A stretch of 18,550 bases of DNA from an uncultured Porphyromonas sp. (lineage in GTDB: Bacteria > Bacteroidota > Bacteroidia > Bacteroidales > Porphyromonadaceae), in contig NZ_CALIXW010000049.1 in the NCBI RefSeq assembly GCF_938046015.1, positions 1-18,550 on the forward strand. The letters are read 5' to 3'. Position 1 is the first letter of the stretch; every line of letters starts with the position of its first letter. Shown one piece after another: positions 7,309 through 12,779 of the stretch. Below the pieces are notes generated by a model. That model did no database searches and was not told the origin of the DNA. It was given only the letters and a program-made list of their open reading frames with translations. The translations under genes and the position numbers were made by a program.

Positions 7309-7347
7309 CAGCCCCCTAGCCCTGCCCAGCGGCAGAGCAGGGGGCTG
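7309..7347 (+). terminator. Probable terminator hairpin after the M23 gene
   Basis: Arms CAGCCCCCT (7309-7317) and AGGGGGCTG (7339-7347) pair perfectly over 9 bp. A second inner stem, CTGCC/GGCAG (7322-7326 with 7331-7335), stacks inside. No T-run follows, so the call rests on the hairpin and its place 32 nt past the stop codon. Confidence 0.5.
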
Positions 7348-7413
7348 CCTCGTTAGCGCCCCTACCCTAGTCCAAGCTCCTTCCCCCAGCGCACCACAGC
7401 GCCATCCTCCCCT

Positions 7414-8142
7414 ATGCTTCACGACCTACTCCAGCACCGCCGCGCGGTGCGCTACTTCGACACTGAGCGCCAGCTCGACAGCGAGCGCGTACGTCGCCGC
7501 CTCGAGGAGGCTGCGCTCGCCCCTACCAGCTCCAACATGCAGCTCTGGGAGTGCTACCACATCACCGACCCTGAGCTCATCGCGCGGCTGGCGCCTGCGT
7601 GCTTCGACCAGAGTGCCGTCCGTACGGCCAGCCAGCTCGTGGCCTTCGCTATCACCCCGCAGCGCTGGCGTGCCCATGCCGAGGCGGTGCTGGCCTTCCA
7701 GCGTGAGGACCTCCCCCGCCACTTCCCCGAGGATAAGTGGCCGAAGTACCTAGCGCTGCAGGAGAACTACTACGGCAAGCTCATCCCGCTCCTCTACCGC
7801 CGCGGCTGGGGGCTGTGGGGACAGCTTCGCCGAGCCCTCTTCTCGCTCGTCGGCCTCGTGCGGCCCGTTCCTCGCGAGACGACAGAGGCCGCCATGCGGA
7901 CGGTCCTGCACAAGAGCTGCGCCCTGGTGGTCCAGAGCTTCCTGCTCGGGATGAGCGAGGAGGGCTACGACACCTGCCCCCTGGAGGGCTACGACAGCCG
8001 CCGTGTGGCGCGGCTGCTGGGGCTGGAGTGCGGCAGTGAGCTGACGATGCTCATCGCCTGCGGCTACCGCAGCACGGAGCGCCCCGAGGGCGGCCGCTTC
8101 CGTCTCCCCTTCGCCCAGCAGTATCACCGCATCGGCTCCTAG
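7414..8142 (+). CDS. Nitroreductase-family FMN-dependent oxidoreductase
   Basis: This 242-residue protein fits the nitroreductase family. An N-terminal RRAVRYFD segment (about 9-16) matches the FMN-phosphate-binding RRSxRxF pattern. APTSSNMQLWE (about 37-47) matches the conserved AP(S/T)xxNxQPW region, with Leu in place of the usual Pro. A later segment GMSEEGYDTCPLEGYD (from about residue 178) and the terminal CGYRS correspond to the Gx(G/A)xxxxxPxxG and GY motifs. Members use NAD(P)H to reduce nitro-aromatics, quinones or flavins; the substrate here cannot be read from sequence. The Trp/Arg-rich middle (about 120-155) is unusually basic and hydrophobic and could be a lid or membrane-touching insertion. 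I see no clear promoter in the 66 nt between the preceding hairpin and the start, so transcription may begin upstream or at a non-consensus site. Confidence 0.85.
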   Translation: MLHDLLQHRRAVRYFDTERQLDSERVRRRLEEAALAPTSSNMQLWECYHITDPELIARLAPACFDQSAVRTASQLVAFAITPQRWRAHAEAVLAFQREDLPRHFPEDKWPKYLALQENYYGKLIPLLYRRGWGLWGQLRRALFSLVGLVRPVPRETTEAAMRTVLHKSCALVVQSFLLGMSEEGYDTCPLEGYDSRRVARLLGLECGSELTMLIACGYRSTERPEGGRFRLPFAQQYHRIGS

Positions 8143-8179
8143 CACTGTGGCGCGTGTATCTGCTTAGGTAGAAATAATG

Positions 8180-8187
8180 TACCTTTG
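8180..8187 (+). promoter_or_regulatory. -7 box for the arginine decarboxylase gene
   Basis: TACCTTTG is an exact match to the Bacteroidetes -7 consensus. No TTTG lies about 19-21 nt upstream. The leader to the start codon at 8293 is about 100 nt. Confidence 0.6.
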
Positions 8188-8292
8188 TATGCTCGTCTCG
8201 TCTCCCCCACGACCAGCAGAGCTGTGGCAGACAGGTGGAGCAAGAGCACAAGACAAGTATCATAACCACAATAGAACAGTACGACAAAGTAA

Positions 8293-8847
8293 ATGAGCAA
8301 GTACGTAGGGAATCTCATCCCCCACACCTTCTTCATCACGAAGGGTAGCGGCGAATCCGATCTCGAGCTGCACGCAGGCTCCTACCACATGGCGCTGCAC
8401 GACGCTGGGATCTCGGACTTCAACATCATGGTCTACTCCTCGGTGCTGCCCGCCACGGCACACATCGCATCGATGGACGAGATCGACCTGCCGCCCTTTG
8501 GCTCCGAGCTGAAGACCATCCTCGCCGTATCGCACGGTCAGCAGGACGAGTTCGTCTCCGCGGGTGTCGTCTACGCCTGGATGTATGCCGATGAGAACTT
8601 CGACAAGAAGGTCGGGGGACTCGTCTGCGAGGTAAGCGGTCGCTACCGTATCGAGGAGCTGGAGGCACGTCTGATCCGCGTGATCAACGACCTGCACCAG
8701 AAGACCTACGCGCACTACTACCTAGGTGAGCTGAACTTCGTCACCGAGGGCATCACGATCGAGAAGCGCTACGGGACGGCACTGGCTGGCCTCTGCTTCG
8801 TCGACTTCCAGCTGCCCGAGGTAGAGCCTGTAGAGCGCCACTTCTAG
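8293..8847 (+). CDS. Pyruvoyl-dependent arginine decarboxylase
   Basis: The 184-residue product fits the PvlArgDC family, known from methanogens, Chlamydia and various bacteria. The proenzyme cuts itself at a Ser-Ser (or Thr-Ser) bond, giving a beta chain and an alpha chain with an N-terminal pyruvoyl group. Here NIMVYSSVLPATA places the likely cleavage between Ser49 and Ser50. Other family-like segments are GSGESDLELHAGSYHMAL near the N-terminus and VSAGVVYAWM in the middle. The enzyme converts arginine to agmatine and CO2, a step toward polyamines or acid resistance. Length is normal for the family. It has its own promoter and a strong terminator, so it appears monocistronic, with no antiporter or agmatinase gene beside it in this window. 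Confidence 0.9.
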   Translation: MSKYVGNLIPHTFFITKGSGESDLELHAGSYHMALHDAGISDFNIMVYSSVLPATAHIASMDEIDLPPFGSELKTILAVSHGQQDEFVSAGVVYAWMYADENFDKKVGGLVCEVSGRYRIEELEARLIRVINDLHQKTYAHYYLGELNFVTEGITIEKRYGTALAGLCFVDFQLPEVEPVERHF

Positions 8848-8887
8848 CATCATCCGCTACGGCTCCCCGAGCTGGGGAGTCTCTGAG

Positions 8888-8944
8888 GGACCGCCCTCGA
8901 CAGCGCAGCCACGAGCTGCAGAGCTGTCGAGGGCGGTCCTTTTC
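8888..8944 (+). terminator. Strong intrinsic terminator after the arginine decarboxylase gene
   Basis: A perfect 17-bp stem, GGACCGCCCTCGACAGC (8888-8904) with its complement at 8923-8939, is followed by a TTTT run. The loop holds a second small stem, GCAGC/GCTGC. It lies 40 nt past the stop codon. Confidence 0.9.
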
Positions 8945-8945
8945 T

Positions 8946-9192
8946 ATGGCTATGGGGCGGGCACCTCTGTGACGTAGCAAGGAGCCAAGGTGAGGGGGAA
9001 GAAACGCAGCTGGCTGGGGCAGTACGGGGAGGAGCCCTAAGGACAGGCCGTGCACCTCAGTGATGGCCTCGTCAGCGTGGGGCTAGGGCGGAGGCGTACT
9101 ACTTGGCGGGCGATTAGGAAGAGGCTCGGACTATAATGGGGCGAATTTGCCCTTGTGGGCGCCCCTTTATGGACGCAGGGCGCGTGCTGCCT
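8946..9192. other. Intergenic region before the TonB receptor, no gene seen
   Basis: No supported gene is present. A minor GGGC-GAATTT-GCCC inverted repeat lies at about 9140-9153. Open frames on the minus strand here overlap the terminator and look like chance. Confidence 0.35.
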
Positions 9193-9200
9193 TACCTTTG
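9193..9200 (+). promoter_or_regulatory. -7 box for the TonB-dependent receptor gene
   Basis: TACCTTTG matches the Bacteroidetes consensus exactly. No convincing -33 TTTG is in register. Just downstream in the leader the self-complementary GCTAGC occurs twice (9205-9210 and 9215-9220), able to form a 6-bp hairpin with an AGTC loop. Confidence 0.6.
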
Positions 9201-9253
9201 CGCCGCTAGCAGTCGCTAGCTATCGATTACAAAGCACTTAACAAGATCTATAG

Positions 9254-11578
9254 ATGTCCCAAGCTTACGCTAGGCAGCTGCCTCTATGGTCGCTGCTCAC
9301 CCTTGGCCTCACCGCCCTCCCCCTCAGCCTCGCCGCCGAAGGAATAGATACCCTCGCCGCTCATCAGCTGGACGAAGTCGTCGTCAGCGCCTACATCCCC
9401 CAGCGCCCCACCGCGCTTACGGGCCTACAGCCCGCAGCGCAGAGCTGGCTCAGCCGCAAGGAGCTGAAGCGCTACCGCGTGCAGCAGCTCACCGACCTGA
9501 CGAGCCGCGTCCCCAGCCTCTTCATCCCCGACTATGGCTCGCGCCGCAGTGCTGCCATCTACCTCCGCGGGAGCGGAGCGCGCAGCGTCGGTCAGACCAT
9601 AGGCCTCTATATCGACGGTGTGCCCGTGCTGAACAAGGCGGGCTTCAACCTCGAGCTCCCCGCCATCTCGGGCATCGAAGTCCTGCGCGGCCCTCAGGGG
9701 ACGCTCTACGGACGCAATGCCCAGTCGGGGATCATCAACTACTACACGCGCTCGGCCTTCGAGCGTCCAGGCGGTGAGCTGCGCCTGACGATGGGCAGCC
9801 ACGGCCTCTACCGCGCGAGCCTCGAGCAGAGCCTACGCCTCGGTCAGAGCTGGGGACTCAGCTATGGGCTCATCGGGACGACCCGCCGCGGCTACTTCGA
9901 CAACGTCACCACAGGGCGTGCGCAGGATAGCCTCCGCAGCCTCACGGGCTTTCTCAAGCTGGAGTACCGCCCCAGCGAGCGACTACAGATGGCCCTCAGC
10001 GCGACGGGCGACTACGTAGATCAGGGAGCCTTCCCCTACCGCCAGGTGAGCCCCGAGGGCAAGGTCGCCCCACTCAGCAGCGATGCCCCCGAGACCTACG
10101 GCCGCCGTTCGCTAGCGCTACGCTACCTCCTGAGCTACCAGTGGGAGCGCATGCAGCTGCAGTCGGCCACGGGCTACCAATACCTCTGGGACCAGACGGA
10201 GATGGATATGGACAAGACAGCCACCGACCTCTACCACGTGCAGCAGGGGCTGCGCGAGCACGGCCTGACGCAGGAGCTGATCCTACGTAGCCGTGCAGAA
10301 CAGGAGGCACGCTACCGCTGGACGCTGGGCCTCTTCGGCTACTACGACCCCAAGCAGCTGGAGGCGCCCGTACACTTCTCCTACCCAGGGATCAGTGGGC
10401 AGATCAACGGCGCCATCCGCGGCATGAAGGCCGCCCTAGCGCGTACCAACCCTAAGGCTGCCCAGCGTATGCCTGACCTCAGCTACGTCGATCCCCAGCG
10501 GCGCGGCGTGGTGAATACCAACTCCTTCGAGCAGCCCGAATGGGGGATCGCCCTCTACCACGAGAGCGCCCTGCGCCTGCTGCCCCAGCTGACGCTGACG
10601 GCAGGGCTGCGCCTGGACTACGAGCATCACCAGCTGGACTACCGCATCGGGGGCTATCCTATGCCGCTGCAGATCACGACGCCTCGCGGCCCGCTCTCCA
10701 TCACGCTCCCTGCGGGGAGCCTCGAGGGCAGGCAGCAAAGCGAGAGCTGGCAGCTGCTCCCGAAGTTCGCCCTACAGTGGACACCCCTAGAGGGACTCCA
10801 GGCCTTCGCCACCGTCACACGCGGGGCTAAGGCAGGCGGATTCAATGAGCAGGGCTTCTCTGAGCTCATCGCCCAGGTACAGCTGCAGGATGGTATGGCC
10901 AAGAGTCCTGGCTCGGGCTCCCAGCCCTTCGACCGCTCCACGATCCCTGCACGCACCACCTACAGCCCCGAGACCAGCTGGAGCTACGAGCTAGGCGGCC
11001 GCTACGAGCGCCCCGAGACCGGCACACGCCTCGAGCTCTCGGCCTACCTGCAGCAGGTGCACGACCTACAGCTCACGCGCTTCGTCGCCAGCGGTGCGGG
11101 CCGTGTGGTGGGTAATGCGGGTGCCTCCCAGGCCCTTGGGCTCGAGCTCAGCGCCTCGCAGCGGATCTTTGCCCCTCTGACCGCACAGATCAGCTACAAC
11201 TATACCGATGCACGCTTTACCGAGACGGCGGGCGCTGGGATCAAGGACAAGCGCGTCCCCTTCATCCCACAGCATAGCTTCAGCGCTATGCTCGCCTATA
11301 GTGAGGAGGTAGCGCGTGGGCTACGCCTCTTCTGGGAGGCCGAAGCCTCGGGTGTCGGCGCCATCTACTGGGACGAAGCCAATCAGTACCGCGAGCCCAT
11401 GCAGACCACGCTACGGGCACGCCTCGGGGCAGAGCATGGCCGCCTCAGCCTCGCCCTCTGGGCCAATAACCTCCTCGACCGCAGCTACCAGATCTTCTCC
11501 TACCGACTGATGGGGAGCAACTATGCCCAGCTGAGTGTGCCCCGCACCTTCGGCCTAGACCTCGGGCTGCGCTTCTAA
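9254..11578 (+). CDS. TonB-dependent outer-membrane receptor
   Basis: The 774-residue protein has a signal peptide (cleavage near residue 28) and then the TonB box LDEVVVSA (39-46). A plug domain (about 60-165) carries GIEVLRGPQGTLYGRNAQSGIINYYT. The rest is a large beta-barrel ending in LSVPRTFGLDLGLRF with the terminal aromatic residue expected for outer-membrane insertion. It should import a scarce ligand such as a siderophore, haem, cobalamin or similar using TonB energy. There is no N-terminal carboxypeptidase-like domain and no SusD partner, which argues against a SusC-type glycan system. No metal or haem gene flanks it to indicate the ligand. It has its own promoter and terminator. Confidence 0.93.
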   Translation: MSQAYARQLPLWSLLTLGLTALPLSLAAEGIDTLAAHQLDEVVVSAYIPQRPTALTGLQPAAQSWLSRKELKRYRVQQLTDLTSRVPSLFIPDYGSRRSAAIYLRGSGARSVGQTIGLYIDGVPVLNKAGFNLELPAISGIEVLRGPQGTLYGRNAQSGIINYYTRSAFERPGGELRLTMGSHGLYRASLEQSLRLGQSWGLSYGLIGTTRRGYFDNVTTGRAQDSLRSLTGFLKLEYRPSERLQMALSATGDYVDQGAFPYRQVSPEGKVAPLSSDAPETYGRRSLALRYLLSYQWERMQLQSATGYQYLWDQTEMDMDKTATDLYHVQQGLREHGLTQELILRSRAEQEARYRWTLGLFGYYDPKQLEAPVHFSYPGISGQINGAIRGMKAALARTNPKAAQRMPDLSYVDPQRRGVVNTNSFEQPEWGIALYHESALRLLPQLTLTAGLRLDYEHHQLDYRIGGYPMPLQITTPRGPLSITLPAGSLEGRQQSESWQLLPKFALQWTPLEGLQAFATVTRGAKAGGFNEQGFSELIAQVQLQDGMAKSPGSGSQPFDRSTIPARTTYSPETSWSYELGGRYERPETGTRLELSAYLQQVHDLQLTRFVASGAGRVVGNAGASQALGLELSASQRIFAPLTAQISYNYTDARFTETAGAGIKDKRVPFIPQHSFSAMLAYSEEVARGLRLFWEAEASGVGAIYWDEANQYREPMQTTLRARLGAEHGRLSLALWANNLLDRSYQIFSYRLMGSNYAQLSVPRTFGLDLGLRF

Positions 11579-11590
11579 GCCACCTCTACT

Positions 11591-11643
11591 CGCTCCCCCC
11601 ACGGAGAGGCCGCACGCCTCACCGTGGGGGGAGCGCTTTTTAT
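11591..11643 (+). terminator. Intrinsic terminator after the TonB receptor gene
   Basis: A perfect 14-bp stem, CGCTCCCCCCACGG (11591-11604) and its complement (11622-11635), is followed by a run of five T from 11637. It begins 12 nt after the stop codon. Its T-tract runs into the degenerate first unit of palindrome array B. Confidence 0.9.
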
Positions 11644-11722
11644 AGATATCCTTCACGGCGCCGAGGGCTATCCGTGAGTGCGCTGATGGACGTCCCTCAG
11701 GCGGCTGATGGATATCCCTCAG
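11639..11722. repeat. 22-bp tandem array of imperfect 18-bp palindromes (array B, four units)
   Basis: Units start at 11639, 11661, 11683 and 11705, the same exact 22-bp step as array A, with 4-bp linkers GGCG, TGCG and GCGG. The last unit CTGATGGATATCCCTCAG is one base pair from a perfect palindrome, and the first is degenerate. Central hexamers read GATATC, GCTATC, GACGTC, GATATC, which is the array A order when one array is reverse-complemented. It follows the receptor terminator. Confidence 0.75.
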
Positions 11723-11810
11723 CCGCCCCCTCCCTAGCCGCTCACCTTGAGCCGCCCCTTCGCTCCCCTCCCGACGGATAGCCCCCAGCGCAGCCGCCCA
11801 CAGACGTTAA
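11723..11810. other. Short C-rich spacer between repeat families
   Basis: The sequence is C-rich with no gene, promoter or hairpin that I can support. It separates palindrome array B from the inverted end of the 224-bp repeat region. Confidence 0.35.
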
Positions 11811-11893
11811 GGGTCGCCCCTGTAGGGCTCTGTCCTTATTTACCCAATCCTACCCCAGGGTTTGGTCGCCCTTTCAGGGCTACGCACCCTGGG
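11811..11893 (-). repeat. 83-bp inverted copy of the 224-bp repeat's end (terminal inverted repeat)
   Basis: This segment is the reverse complement of 12524-12606 with only two mismatches in 83 bp. It holds the 40-bp stem element (11854-11893) in the opposite orientation to the three copies further right, yet almost in the same tandem register (222 bp before the next). It forms the left border of the repeat region. No target-site duplication is visible, and the right-hand partner continues into more repeat sequence, so it is not a clean transposon end. Confidence 0.8.
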
Positions 11894-12664
11894 TTAGCCC
11901 ATCGCAAAAAGACAAGAGCCCTGCAGGGGCGATCCTTAGCCATCGCACAGCAAGCAAAGAGGAAGTGGCAACAGTACGGGGTATCCTTCTGCCACGACAC
12001 AAATAATCCACGGACACCCCGCACCTATCGGCGAGCGGCGGCCACGCAAGCCCCAGCGGGGCAATCCCTTCAAAGCCCAGGGTGCGTAGCCCTAAAAGGG
12101 CGACCAAACCCTGGGTAAGCCCACCACAAAAAGATCAAGAGCCCTACAGGGGCGATCCTTAGCCATCGCACAGCAAGCAAAGAGGAAGCAGCCACAGTGC
12201 AGGATATCCCTCTGCCAAGACACAAAACAATCTACGGCCACCCCAAGCCTATAGGGCACCAACGGCAGAGCGAGCCCCAGCGGGGCGACCCCTCCAAAGC
12301 CCAGGGTGCGTAGCCCTGAAAGGGCGACCAAACCCTGGGGTAGGATTGGATAAATAAGGACAGAGCCCTACAGGGGCGACCCTCAGCCCTAGCGAAGCGG
12401 ACAAAGAGGAAGTAGCCACAGTGCGGGATATCCCTCTGCCTAGACACAAAACAATCTACGGCCACCCCAACCCTATAGGGCACCAACGGCGAAGCAAGCC
12501 CCAGCGGGGCAACCCTTCCAAAGCCCAGGGTGCGTAGCCCTGAAAGGGCGACCAAACCCTGGGGGAGGATTGGATAAATAAGGACAGAGCCCTACAGGGG
12601 CGACCCTCAGCCCTAGCGAAGCAGACAAAGAGGAAGCAGCCATCGGGCGGGATATCCCTCTGCC
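11894..12664. repeat. Tandem array of a 224-bp structured repeat, about 3.4 copies
   Basis: The anchor GAGCCCT(A/G)CAGGGGCGA begins at 11916, 12139, 12363 and 12587, giving periods of 223, 224 and 224 bp. Each full unit carries short hairpins: GCCCT-ACA-GGGGC, GCCCC-AGC-GGGGC, and a nested 40-bp element bounded by CCCAGGG and CCCTGGG around GCCCT-GAA-AGGGC (12076-12115, 12300-12339, 12524-12563). Each unit also has a GGATATCCCTCTGCC-like site. Two subtypes exist after the 40-bp element: TAAGCCCACCACAAAAAGA in the early copies and GGATTGGATAAATAAGGA in the later ones. The last copy breaks off at about 12664, just before the lptD promoter. Minus-strand open frames starting MVALSGLRTLGF recur in the units but shift frame, because 224 is not a multiple of three. 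They are probably not genes. Confidence 0.85.
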
Positions 12665-12691
12665 CGCCCCCTATAGGCGGGGAGAATGTCG

Positions 12692-12699
12692 TATCTTTG
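12692..12699 (+). promoter_or_regulatory. -7 box for lptD
   Basis: TATCTTTG matches TAnnTTTG. It lies about 28 bp beyond the end of the last 224-bp repeat copy. No -33 TTTG is in register. The leader is about 75 nt. Confidence 0.55.
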
Positions 12700-12779
12700 C
12701 GCCTGCAGTGAGCTGCGAGCTCGGTAGGCCTCCCAAGCGAGGCACACCGATAGCGCCCCTCGCTGCGTTCCTGCTATAG

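Noticed and set aside
12092..12555. Repeated minus-strand proteins beginning MVALSGLRTLGF
   Set aside because: They arise once per 224-bp unit, shift frame between units and run through the hairpins. Repeat by-products are more likely than genes.
11811..12606. Complete MITE with terminal inverted repeats
   Set aside because: The ends match well, but the right end continues into another repeat copy and no target-site duplication is seen, so a defined transposable unit is not supported.
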